64,000 bases of DNA from Cherax quadricarinatus (taxonomy: Eukaryota; Arthropoda; Malacostraca; Decapoda; Parastacidae): the NCBI RefSeq assembly GCF_038502225.1, contig NW_027195515.1, positions 109,519 through 173,518 of the forward strand, given 5' to 3'. This document shows positions 49,014 through 62,424 of this stretch, piece after piece; within the stretch, counting starts at the first letter, position 1; each line of letters opens with the position of its first letter. The notes beneath the pieces were generated by a model that saw only the letters and a program-made list of their open reading frames with translations, was not told the origin of the DNA and searched no databases. The position numbers and the translations under genes are program-made.

Positions 49014-52000
49014 TCAGGGTGTCCCTCACCCTCACACTCTCAAGTGTACACTGCCAGGGCGTCCCTCACCCTCACACTCTCAAGTGTACACTGCCAGGGT
49101 GGCCCTCACCCTCACACTCTCAAGTGTACACTGCCAGGGCGTCCCTCACCCTCACACTCTCAAGCGTACACTGCCAGGGCGTCCCTCACCCTCACACTCT
49201 CAAGTGTACACTGCCAGGGTGTCCCTCACCCTCACACTCTCAAGTGTACACTGCCAGGGCGTCCCTCACCCTCACACTCTCAAGAGTACACTGCAAGGGC
49301 GTCCCTCACCCTCACACTCTCAAGAGTACACTGCCAGGGCGTCCCTCACCCTCACACTCTCAAGAGTACACTGCCAGGGCGTCCCTCACCCTCACACTCT
49401 CAAGTGTACACTGCCAGGGTGTCCCTCACCCTCACACTCTCATGTGTACACTGCCAGGGCGTCCCTCACCCTCACACTCTCAAGAGTACACTGCCAGGGC
49501 GTCCCTCACCCTCACACTCTCAAGAGTACACTGCCAGGGCGTCCCTCACCCTCACACTCAAGTGTACACTGCCAGGGTGTCCCTCACCCTCACACTCTCA
49601 AGTGTACACTGCCAGGGCGTCCCTCACCCTCACACTCTCAAGTGTACACTGCCAGGGCGTCCCTCACCCTCACACTCTCAAGAGTACACTGCCAGGGCGT
49701 CCCTCACCCTCACACTCTCAAGTGTAAACTGCCAGGGCGTCCCTCACCCTCACACTCAAGTGTACACTGCCTGGGCGTCCCTCACCCTCACACTCTCAAG
49801 TGTACACTTCCAGGGCGTCCCTCACCCTCACACTCTCAAGAGTACACTGCCAGGGCGTCCCTCACCCTCACACTCTCAAGAGTACACTGCCAGGGCGTCC
49901 CTCACCCTCACACTCTCAAGTGTACACTTCCAGGGCGTCCCTCACCCTCACACTCTCAAGAGTACACTGCCAGGGCGTCCCTCACCCTCACACTCTCAAG
50001 AGTACACTGCCAGGGCGTCCCTCACCCTCACACTCTCAAGAGTACACTGCCAGGGCGTCCCTCACCCTCACACTCTCAAGAGTACACTGCCAGGGCGTCC
50101 CTCACCATCACACTCTCAAGTGTACACTGCCAGGGCGTCCCTCACCCTCACACTCTCAAGTGTACACTGCCAGGGTGTCTCTCACCCTCACACTCTCAAG
50201 TGTACACTGCCAGGGCGTCCCTCACCCTCACACTCTCAAGTGTACACTGCCAGGGCGTTCCTCACCCTCACACTCTCAAGTGTACACTGCCAGGGCGTCC
50301 CTCACCCTCACACTCTCAAGTGTACACTGCCAGGGCGCCCGTAACCCTCACACTCTCAAGTGTACACTGCCAGGGCGTCCCTCACCCTCACACTCTCAAG
50401 TGTACACTGTCAGGGTGTCCCTCACCCTCACACTCTCAAGTGTACACTGCCAGGGTATTCCTCACCCTTACACTCTCAAGTGTACACTGCCAGGGCGTCC
50501 CTCACCCTCACACTCAAGTGTAAACTGCCAGAGCGTCCCTCACCCTCACACTCTCAAGTGTACACTGCCAGCGCGTCCCTCACCCTCACACTCTCAAGTG
50601 TACACTGCCAGGGCGTCCCTCACCCTCACACTCTCAAGTGTACACTGCCAGGGCGTCCCTCACCCTCACACTCTCAAGTGTACACTGCCAGGGTGTTCCT
50701 CATCCTCACACTCTCAAGTGTACACTGCCAGGGCGTCCCTCACCCTCACACTCTCAAGTGTGCACTGCCAGGGTGTTCCTCACCCTCACACTCTCAAGTG
50801 TACACTGCCAGGGCGTCCCTCACCCTCACACCCTCAAGTGTACACTGCCAGGGTGTCCCTCACCCACACACTCTCAAGTGTACACTGCCAGGGTGTCCCT
50901 CACCCTCACACTCTCAAGTGTACACTGCCAGGGTGTTCCTCACCCTCACACTCTTAAGTGTACACTGCCAGGGCGTCCCTCACACTCACACTCTCAAGTG
51001 TACACTGCCAGGGCGTCCCTCACCCTCACACTCTCAAGTGTACACTGCCAGGGTGTCCCTCACCCTCACACTCTCAAGTGTACACTGCCAGGGCGTCCCT
51101 CACCCTCACACTCTCAAGTGTACACTGCCAGGGTGTCCCTCACCCTCACACTCTCAAGTGTACACTGCCAGGGCGTCCCTCACCCTCACACTCTCAAGTG
51201 TACACTGCCAGGGCGCCCCTAACCCTCACACTCTCAAGTGTACACTGCTAGGGCGTCCCTCACCCTCACACTCTCAAGTGTACACTGTCAGGGTGTCCCT
51301 CACCCTCACACTCTCAAGTGTACACTGCCAGGGTATTCCTCACCCTTACACTCTCAAGTGTACACTGCCAGGGTGTCCCTCACCCACACACTCTCAAGTG
51401 TACACTGCCAGGGTGTCCCTCACCCTCACACTCAAGTGTAAACTGCCAGAGCGTCCCTCACCCTCACACTCTCAAGTGTACACTGCCAGGGCGTCCCTCA
51501 CCCTCACACTCTCAAGCGTACACTGCCAGGGCGTCCCTCACCCTCACACTCTCAAGTGTACACTGCCAGGGTGTCCCTCACCCTCACACTCTCAAGTGTA
51601 CACTGCCAGGGCGTCCCTCACCCTCACACTCCCAAGAGTACACTGCAAGGGCGTCCCTCACCCTCACACTCTCAAGAGTACACTGCCAGGGCGTCCCTCA
51701 CCCTCACACTCTCAAGAGTACACTGCCAGGGCGTCCCTCACCCTCACACTCTCAAGTGTACACTGCCAGGGTGTCCCTCACCCTCACACTCTCATGTGTA
51801 CACTGCCAGGGCGTCCCTCACCCTCACACTCTCAAGAGTACACTGCCAGGGCGTCCCTCACCCTCACACTCTCAAGAGTACACTGCCAGGGCGTCCCTCA
51901 CCCTCACACTCAAGTGTACACTGCCAGGGTGTCCCTCACCCTCACACTCTCAAGTGTACACTGCCAGGGCGTCCCTCACCCTCACACTCTCAAGTGTACA

Positions 52001-55000
52001 CTGCCAGGGCGTCCCTCACCCTCACACTCTCAAGAGTACACTGCCAGGGCGTCCCTCACCCTCACACTCTCAAGTGTAAACTGCCAGGGCGTCCCTCACC
52101 CTCACACTCAAGTGTACACTGCCAGGGCGTCCCTCACCCTCACACTCTCAAGTGTACACTTCCAGGGCGTCCCTCACCCTCACACTCTCAAGAGTACACT
52201 GCCAGGGCGTCCCTCACCCTCACACTCTCAAGAGTACACTGCCAGGGCGTCCCTCACCCTCACACTCTCAAGTGTACACTTCCAGGGCGTCCCTCACCCT
52301 CACACTCTCAAGAGTACACTGCCAGGGCGTCCCTCACCCTCACACTCTCAAGAGTACACTGCCAGGGCGTCCCTCACCCTCACACTCTCAAGAGTACACT
52401 GCCAGGGCGTCCCTCACCCTCACACTCTCAAGAGTACACTGCCAGGGCGTCCCTCACCATCACACTCTCAAGTGTACACTGCCAGGGCGTCCCTCACCCT
52501 CACACTCTCAAGTGTACACTGCCAGGGTGTCTCTCACCCTCACACTCTCAAGTGTACACTGCCAGGGCGTCCCTCACCCTCACACTCTCAAGTGTACACT
52601 GCCAGGGCGTTCCTCACCCTCACACTCTCAAGTGTACACTGCCAGGGCGTCCCTCACCCTCACACTCTCAAGTGTACACTGCCAGGGCGCCCCTAACCCT
52701 CACACTCTCAAGTGTACACTGCCAGGGCGTCCCTCACCCTCACACTCTCAAGTGTACACTGTCAGGGTGTCCCTCACCCTCACACTCTCAAGTGTACACT
52801 GCCAGGGTATTCCTCACCCTTACACTCTCAAGTGTACACTGCCAGGGCGTCCCTCACCCTCACACTCAAGTGTAAACTGCCAGAGCGTCCCTCACCCTCA
52901 CACTCTCAAGTGTACACTGCCAGCGCGTCCCTCACCCTCACACTCTCAAGTGTACACTGCCAGGGCGTCCCTCACCCTCACACTCTCAAGTGTACACTGC
53001 CAGGGTGTTCCTCATCCTCACACTCTCAAGTGTACACTGCCAGGGCGTCCCTCACCCTCACACTCTCAAGTGTGCACTGCCAGGGTGTTCCTCACCCTCA
53101 CACTCTCAAGTGTACACTGCCAGGGCGTCCCTCACCCTCACACCCTCAAGTGTACACTGCCAGGGTGTCCCTCACCCACACACTCTCAAGTGTACACTGC
53201 CAGGGTGTCCCTCACCCTCACACTCTCAAGTGTACACTGCCAGGGTGTTCCTCACCCTCACACTCTTAAGTGTACACTGCCAGGGCGTCCCTCACACTCA
53301 CACTCTCAAGTGTACACTGCCAGGGCGTCCCTCACCCTCACACTCTCAAGTGTACACTGCCAGGGTGTCCCTCACCCTCACACTCTCAAGTGTACACTGC
53401 CAGGGCGTCCCTCACCCTCACACTCTCAAGTGTACACTGCCAGGGTGTCCGTCACCCTCACACTCTCAAGTGTACACTGCCAGGGCGTCCCTCACCCTCA
53501 CACTCTCAAGTGTACACTGCCAGGGCGCCCCTAACCCTCACACTCTCAAGTGTACACTGCTAGGGCGTCCCTCACCCTCACACTCTCAAGTGTACACTGT
53601 CAGGGTGTCCCTCACCCTCACACTCTCAAGTGTACACTGCCAGGGTATTCCTCACCCTTACACTCTCAAGTGTACACTGCCAGGGTGTCCCTCACCCACA
53701 CACTCTCAAGTGTACACTGCCAGGGTGTCCCTCACCCTCACACTCAAGTGTAAACTGCCAGAGCGTCCCTCACCCTCACACTCTCAAGTGTACACTGCCA
53801 GGGTGTCCCTCACCCTCACACTCTCAAGTGTACACTGCCAGGGCGTCCCTCACCCTCACACTCTCAAGTGTACACTGCCAGGGTGTCCCTCACCCTCACA
53901 CTCTCAAGTGTACACTGCCAGGGTGTTCCTCACCCTCACACTCTCAAGTGTACACTGCCAGGGCGTCCCTCACCCTCACACTCTCAAGTGTACACTGCCA
54001 GGGTGTTCCTCACCCTCACACTCTCAAGTGTACTCTGCCAGGGCGTCCCTCACCCTCACACCCTCAAGTGTACACTGCCAGGGTGTCCCTCACCCTCACA
54101 CTCTCAAGTGTACACTGCCAGGGTGTCCCTCACCCTCACACTCTCAAGTGTACACTGCCAGGGTGTTCCTCACCCTCACACTCTTAAGTGTACACTGCCA
54201 GGGCGTCCCTCACCCTCACACTCTCAAGTGTACACTGCCAGGGCGTCCCTCACCCTCACACTCTCAAGTGTACACTGCCAGGGTGTCCCTCACCCTCACA
54301 CTCTCAAGTGTACACTGCCAGGGCGTCCCTCACCCTCACACTCTCAAGTGTACACTGCCAGGGTGTCCCTCACCCTCACACTCTCAAGTGTACACTGCCA
54401 GGGCGTCCCTCACCCTCACACTCTCAAGTGTACACTGCCAGGGTGTCCCTCACCCTCACACTCTCAAGTGTACACTGCCAGGGCGTCCATCTCCCTCACA
54501 CTCTCAACTGTACACTGCCAGGGTGTCCCTCACCCTCACACTCTCAAGTGTACACTGCCAGGACGTCTCTCACCCTCACACTCTCAAGTGTACACTGCCA
54601 GGGCGTCCCTCACACTTACACTCTCAAGTGTACACTGCCAGGGCGTCCCTCACCCTCACACTCTCAAGTGTACTCTGCCAGGGTGTCCCTCACCCTCACA
54701 CTCTCAAGTGTACACTGCCAGGGTGTCCCTCACCCTCACACTCTCAAGTGTACACTGCCAGGGCGTCCCTCACCCTCACACTCTCAAGTGTACACTGCCA
54801 GGGTGTCCCTCACCCTCACACTCTCAAGTATACACTGCCAGGGCGTCCCTCACCCTCACACTCTCAAGTGTACACTGCCAGGGCGTCCCTCATCCTCACA
54901 CTCTCAAGTGTACACTGCCAGGGTGTCCCTCACCCTCACACTCTCAAGTGTACACTGCCAGGGCGTCCCTCACCCTCACACTCTCAAGTGTACACTGCCA

Positions 55001-58000
55001 GGACGTCCCTCACCCTCACACTCTCATGTGTACACTGCCAGGGCGTCCCTCACCCTCACACTCTTAAGTGTACACTGCCAGGGTGTCCCTCACCCTCACA
55101 CTCAAGTGTATACTGCCAGGGCGTCCCTCACCCTCACACTCTCAAGTGTACACTGCCAGGGCGTCCCTCACCCTCACACTCTCAAGTGTACACTGCCAGG
55201 GCGTCCCTCACCCTCACACTCTCAAGTGTACACTGCCAGGGTGTTCCTCACCCTCACACTCTCAAGTGTACACTGCCAGGGCGTCCCTCACCCTCACACT
55301 CTCAAGTGTACACTGCCAGGGTGTCCCTCACCCTCACACTCTCAAGTGTACACTGCCAGGGCGTCCCTCACCCTCACACTCTCAAGTGTACACTGCCAGG
55401 GTGTTCCTCACCCTCACACTCTCAAGTGTACACTGCCAGGGCGTCCCTCACCCTCACACTCTCAAGTGTACACTGCCAGGGTGTCCCTCACCCTCACACT
55501 CTCAAGTGTACACTTCCAGGGCGTCCCTCACCCTCACACTCTCAAGGGTACACTGCCAGGGTGTTCCTCACCCTCACACTCTCAAGTGTACACTGCCAGG
55601 GCGTCCCTCACCCTCACACTCTCAAGTGTACACTGCCAGGGTGTCCCTCACCCTCACACTCTCAAGTGTACACTGCCAGGGCGTCCCTCACCCTCACACT
55701 CTCAAGTGTACACTGCCAGGGCGTCCCTCACCCTCACACTCTCAAGAGTACACTGCCAGGGCGTCCCTCACCCTCACACTCTCAAGTGTACACTGCCAGG
55801 GCGTCTCTCACCCTCACACTCTCAAGTGTACACTGCCAGGGTGTCTCTCACCCTCACACTCTCAAGTGTACACTGCCAGGGCGTCCCTCACCTTCACACT
55901 CTCAAGTGTACACTTCCAGGGCGTTCCTCACCCTCACACTCTTAAGTGTACACTGCCAAAGCGTCCCTCACCCTCACACTCTCAAGTGTACACTGCCAGG
56001 GCGCCCCTCACCCTCACACTCTCAAGTGTACACTGCCAGGGCGTCCCTCACCCTCACACTCTCAAGTGTACACTGTCAGGGTGTCCCTCACCCTCACACT
56101 CTCAAGTGTACACTGCCAGGGTATTCCTCACCCTTACACTCTCAAGTGCACACTGCCAGGGCGTCCCTCACCCTCACACTCAAGTGTAAACTGCCAGAGC
56201 GTCCCTCACCCTCACACTCTCAAGTGTACACTGCCAGCGCGTCCCTCACCCTCACACTCTCAAGTGTACACTGCCAGGGCGTCCCTCACCCTCACACTCT
56301 CAAGTGTACACTGCCAGGGTGTCCCTCACCCTCACACTCTCAAGTGTACACTGCCAGGGCCTCCCTCACCCTCACACTCTCAAGTGTACACTGCCAGGGC
56401 GTCCCTCACCCTCACACTCTCAAGTGTACACTGCCAGGGTGTCCCTCACCCTCACACTCTCAAGTGTACACTGCCAGGGCGTCCATCACCCTCACACTCT
56501 CAAGTGTACACTGCCAGGGTGTCACTCACCCTCACACTCTCAAGTGTACACTGCCAGGGCGTCTCTCACCCTCACACTCTCAAGTGTACACTGCCAGGGC
56601 GTCCCTCACACTTACACTCTCAAGTGTACACTGCCAGGGCGTCCCTCACCCTCACACTCTCAAGTGTACTCTGCCAGGGTGTCCCTCACCCTCACACTCT
56701 CAAGTGTACACTGCCAGGGTGTCCCTCACCCTCACACTCTCAAGTTTACACTGCCAGGGCGTCCCTCACCCTCACACTCTCAAGTGTACACTGCCAGGGT
56801 GTCCCTCACCCTCACACTCTCAAGTGTACACTGCCAGGGCGTCCCTCACCCTCACACTCTAAAGTGTACACTGCCAGGGCGTCCCTCACACTCTCAAGTG
56901 TACACTGCCAGGGTGTCCCTCACCCTCACACTCTCAAGTGTACACTGCCAGGGCGTCCCTCACCCTCACACTCTTAAGTGTACACTGCCACGGTGTCCCT
57001 CACCCTCACACTCAAGTGTACACTGCCAGGGCGTCCCTCACCCTCACACTCTCAAGTGTACACTGCCAGGGCGTCCCTCACCCTCACACTCTCAAGTGTA
57101 CACTGCCAGGGCGTCCCTCACCCTCACACTCTCAAGTGTACACTGCCAGGGTGTTCCTCACCCTCACACTCTCAAGTGTACACTGCCAGGGCGTCCCTCA
57201 CCCTCACACTCTCAAGTGTACACTGCCAGGGTGTCCCTCACCCTCACACTCTCAAGTGTACACTGCCAGGGCGTCCCTCACCCTCACACTCTCAAGTGTA
57301 CACTGCAAGGGCGTCCCTCACTCTCACACTCTCAAGTGTACACTGCCAGGGCGTCCCTCACCCTCACACTCTCAAGAGTACACTGCCAGGGCGTCCCTCA
57401 CCCTCACACTCTCAAGTGTACACTGCCATGGCGTCCCTCACCCTCGCACTCTCAAGTGTACACTGCCAGGGTGTCTCTCACCCTCACACTCTCAAGTGTA
57501 CACTGCCAGGGCGTCCCTCACCCTCACACTCTCAAGTGTACACTGCCAGAGCGTTCCTCACCCTCACACTCTCAAGTGTACACTGCCAGGGCGTCCCTCA
57601 CCCTCACACTCTCAAGTGTACACTGCCAGGGCGTCTCTCACCCTCACACTCTCAAGTGTACACTGTCAGGGTGTCCCTCACCCTCACACTCTCAAGTGTA
57701 CACTGCCAGGGTATTCCTCACCCTTACACTCTCAAGTGCACACTGCCAGGGCGTCCCTCACCCTCACACTCAAGTGTAAACTGCCAGAGCGTCCCTCACC
57801 CTCACACTCTCAAGTGTACACTGCCAGCACGTCCCTCACCCTCACACTCTCAAGTGTACACTCCCAGGGCGTCCCTCACCCTCACACTCTCAAGTGTACA
57901 CTGCCAGGGTGTCCCTCACCCTCACACTCTCAAGTGTACACTGCCAGGGCGTCCCTCACCCTCACACTCTCAAGTGTACACTGCCAGGGTGTTCCTCACC

Positions 58001-61000
58001 CTCACACTCTCAAGTGTACACTGCCAGGGCGTCCCTCACCCTCACACTCTCAAGTGTACACTGCCAGGGTGTTCCTCACCCTCACACTCTCAAGTGTACA
58101 CTGCCAGGGCGTCCCTCACCCTCACACCCTCAAGTGTACACTGCCAGGGTGTCCCTCACCCTCACACTCTCAAGTGTACACTGCCAGGGTGTCCCTCACC
58201 CTCACACTCTCAAGTGTACACTGCCAGGGTGTTCCTCACCCTCACACTCTTAAGTGTACACTGCCAGGGCGTCCCTCACCCTCACACTCTCAAGTGTACA
58301 CTGCCAGGGCGTCCCTCACCCTCACACTCTCAAGTGTACACTGCCAGGGTGTCCCTCACCCTCACACTCTCAAGTGTACACTGCCAGGGCGTCTCTCACC
58401 CTCACACTCTCAAGTGTACACTGCCAGGGCGTCCCTCACCCTCACGCTCTCAAGTGTATACTGCCAGGGTGTCCCTCACCCTCACACTCTCAAGTGTACA
58501 CTGCCAGGGTGTCCCTCACCCTCACACTCTCAAGTGTACACTGCCAGGGTGTCCCTCACCCTCACACTCTCAAGTGTACACTGCCAGGGCGTCCCCCACC
58601 CTCACACTCTCTAGTGTACACTGCCAGGGCGTCCCTCACCCTCACACTCTCAAGTGTACACTGCCAGGGCGTCCCTCACCCTCACACTCTCAAGTGTACA
58701 CTGCCAGGGTGTCCCTCACCCTCACACTCAAGTGTACACTGCCAGGGCGTCCCTCACCCTCACACTCTCAAGTGTACACTGCCAGGGTGTCCCTCACCCT
58801 CACACTCTCAAGTGTACACTGCCAGGGTGTCCCTCACCCTCACACTCTCAAGTGTACACTGCCAGGGCGTCCCTCACCCTCACACTCTCAAGTGTACACT
58901 GCCAGGATGTCCCTCACCCTCACACTCTCAAGTGTACTCTGCCAGGGCGTACATCACCCTCACACTCTCAAGTGTACACTGCCAGGGTGTCCCTCACCCT
59001 CACACTCTCAAGTGTACACTGCCAGGGCGTCCCTCACACTTACACTCTCAAGTGTACACTGCCAGGGCGTCCCTCACCCTCACGCTCTCAAGTGTACACT
59101 GCCAGGGTGTCTCTCACCCTCACACTCTCAAGTGTACACTGCCAGGGTGTCCCTCACCCTCATACTCTCAAGTGTACACTGCCAGGGTGTCCCTCACCCT
59201 CACACTCTCAAGTGTACACTGCCAGGGCGTCCCTCACCCTCACACTCTCTAGTGTACACTGCCAGGGCGTCCCTCACCCTCACACTCTCAAGTGTACACT
59301 GCCAGGGCGTCCCTCACCCTCACACTCTCAAGTGTACACTGCTAGGGTGTCCCTCACCCTCACACTCAAGTGTACACTGCCAGGGCGTCCCTCACCCTCA
59401 CACTCTCAAGTGTACACTGCCAGGGCGTCCCTCACCCTCACACTCTCAATTGTACACTGCCAGGGCGTCCCTCACCCTCACACTCTCAAGTGTACACTGC
59501 CAGGGTGTTCCTCACCCTCACACTCTCAAGTGTACACTGCCAGGGCGTCCCTCACCCTCACACTCTCAAGTGTACACTGCCAGGGTGTCCCTCACGCTCA
59601 CACTCTCAAGTGTACACTGCCAGGGTGTCTCTCACCCTCACACTCTCAAGTGTACACTGCCAGGGCGTCCCTCACCCTCACACTCTCAAGTGTACACTCC
59701 CAGGGCGTCCCTCACCCTCACACTCTCAAGTGTATACTGCCAGGGCGTCCCTCAGCCTCACACTCTCAAGTGTACACTGCCAGGGTGTTCCTCACCCTCA
59801 CACTCTCAAGTGTACACTGCCAGGGCGTCCCTCAATCTCACACTCTCAAGTGTACACTGCCAGGGTGTCCCTCACCCTCACACTCTCAAGTGTACACTGC
59901 CAGGGCGTCCCTCACCCTCACACTCTCAAGTGTACAATGCCAGGGCGTCCCTCACCCTCACACTCTCAAGTGTACACTGCCAGGGTGTCCCTCACCCTCA
60001 CACTCTCAAGTGTACACTGCCAGGGTGTCCCTCACCCTCACACTCTCAAGTGTACACTGCCAGGGCGTCCCTCACCCTCACACTCTCAAGTGTACACTGC
60101 CAGGGTGTCCCTCACCCTCACACTCTCAAGTGTACACTGCCAGGGCGTCCATCACCCTCACACTCTCAAGTGTACACTGCCAGGGTGTCTCTCCCCCTCA
60201 CACTCTCAAGTGTACACTGCCAGGGCGTCCCTCTCCCTCACACTCTCAATTGTACACTGCCAGGGCGTCCCTCACCCTCACACTCTCAAGTGTACACTGC
60301 CAGGGTGTTCCTCACCCTCACACTCTCAAGTGTACACTGCCAGGGCGTCCCTCACCCTCACACTCTCAAGTGTACACTGCCAGTTTGTCCCTCACGCTCA
60401 CACTCTCAAGTGTACACTGCCAGGGTGTCTCTCACCCTCACACTCTCAAGTGTACACTGCCAGGGCGTCCCTCACCCTCACACTCTCAAGTGTACACTCC
60501 CAGGGCGTCCCTCACCCTCACACTCTCAAGTGTATACTGCCAGGGCGTCCCTCAGCCTCACACTCTCAAGTGTACACTGCCAGGGTGTTCCTCACCCTCA
60601 CACTCTCAAGTGTACACTGCCAGGGCGTCCCTCAACCTCACACTCTCAAGTGTACACTGCCAGGGTGTCCCTCACCCTCACACTCTCAAGTGTACACTGC
60701 CAGGGCGTCCCTCACCCTCACACTCTCAAGTGTACAATGCCAGGGCGTCCCTCACCCTCACACTCTCAAGTGTACACTGCCAGGGTGTCCCTCACCCTCA
60801 CACTCTCAAGTGTACACTGCCAGGGTGTCCCTCACCCTCACACTCTCAAGTGTACACTGCCAGGGCGTCCCTCACCCTCACACTCTCAAGTGTACACTGC
60901 CAGGGTGTCCCTCACCCTCACACTCTCAAGTGTACACTGCCAGGGCGTCCATCACCCTCACACTCTCAAGTGTACACTGCCAGGGTGTCTCTCCCCCTCA

Positions 61001-61375
61001 CACTCTCAAGTGTACACTGCCAGGGCGTCCCTCACCCTCACACTCTCAAGTGTACACTGCCAGGGCGTCCCTCACCCTCACACTCTCAAGTGTACACTGC
61101 CAGGGTGTCCCTCACCCTCACACTCTCAAGTGTACACTGCCAGGGTGTCCCTCACCCTCACACTCTCAAGTGTACACTGCCAGGGCGTCCCTCACCCTCA
61201 CACTCTCAAGTGTACACTGCCAGGGTGTCCCTCACCCTCACACTCTCAAGTGTACACTGCCAGGGTGTCCCTCACCCTCACACTCTCAAGTGTACACTGC
61301 CAGGGCGTCCCTCACCCTCACACTCTCAAGTGTACACTGCCAGGGTGTCCCTCACCCTCACACTATCCTCACACT
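49014..61375. repeat. 40-bp satellite array (about 12.4 kb)
   Basis: About 310 copies of a 40-bp unit with core ACACTGCCAGGGCGTCCCTC followed by ACCCTCACACTCTCAAGTGT. Occasional 38-bp units lack one TC. GCGTCC/GTGTCC/GTGTTCC and AAGTGT/AAGAGT variants define longer blocks; one 59-monomer block (2352 bp) is duplicated (for example 49808 and 52160). All three plus-strand frames are free of stops, giving frames up to 1466 codons built of a 40-residue repeat. No signal peptide, splice site or non-repeat domain supports a protein. Confidence 0.98.
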
Positions 61376-61899
<524 letters not shown>

Positions 61900-61935
61900 C
61901 TTTATTTCTACAAGTACATGTACAAGGTATACAGT

Positions 61936-62200
61936 GAACATTAAAATGGTATAAAATACCGACAGGTTGTTAGGTAAGACACATATGCAACAGTTAGGTA
62001 TCTTTATTATGAAACGTTTCGCCTACACAGTAGGCTTCTTCAGTCAAGTACAGAAAAGTTGATAGAAGCAGAAGATACTTGAAGACGATGTAATCAGTCC
62101 ATCACCCTTAAAGTTTTGAGGTGGTCAGTCCCTCAGTCTGGAGAAGAGCATTGTTCCATAGTATGATACCTAACTGTTGCATAAGTGTCTTACCTAACAA
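61936..62200. mobile_element. Penelope-type foldback, third copy, with target duplication
   Basis: A 265-bp insertion flanked by GGTATACAGT on both sides (61926-61935 and 62201-62210). Its left end GAACATTAAAATGGTATAAAATACCGAC matches the start of the 733 cassette, and its right end GTGTCTTACCTAACAA matches that cassette's right end. Subterminal inverted repeats of about 36 bp (TTGTTAGGTAAGACACATATG with CATAAGTGTCTTACCTAACAA) flank one copy of the hammerhead-like module. Confidence 0.78.
62000..62047 (-). ncRNA. hammerhead-ribozyme-like core in third foldback
   Basis: On the minus strand CTGAAGA, the 6-bp stem GCCTAC/GTAGGC, GAAAC, then GTTTCATAATAAAG. Same core as at 1290, though outside it the flanks have diverged. 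Confidence 0.5.
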
Positions 62201-62424
62201 GGTATACAGTCCTAGCTGACATCAGTGACATACTACTATATAGAAAGTCGCTTGTTATGCTGAGCATTTCGGGCAAATTAAGTCTCTTTTGTCCCAGGAT
62301 GCAACAGGGACAGCAGGTGTCTCATGGACACACGTCCCTAATGTTTCCATCCGTACCGATGATCGACCCCGGACCAAATTAGTTTCTCATATTTTTTTTA
62401 AAGATCATCTCTCGTTGTTTTTAT

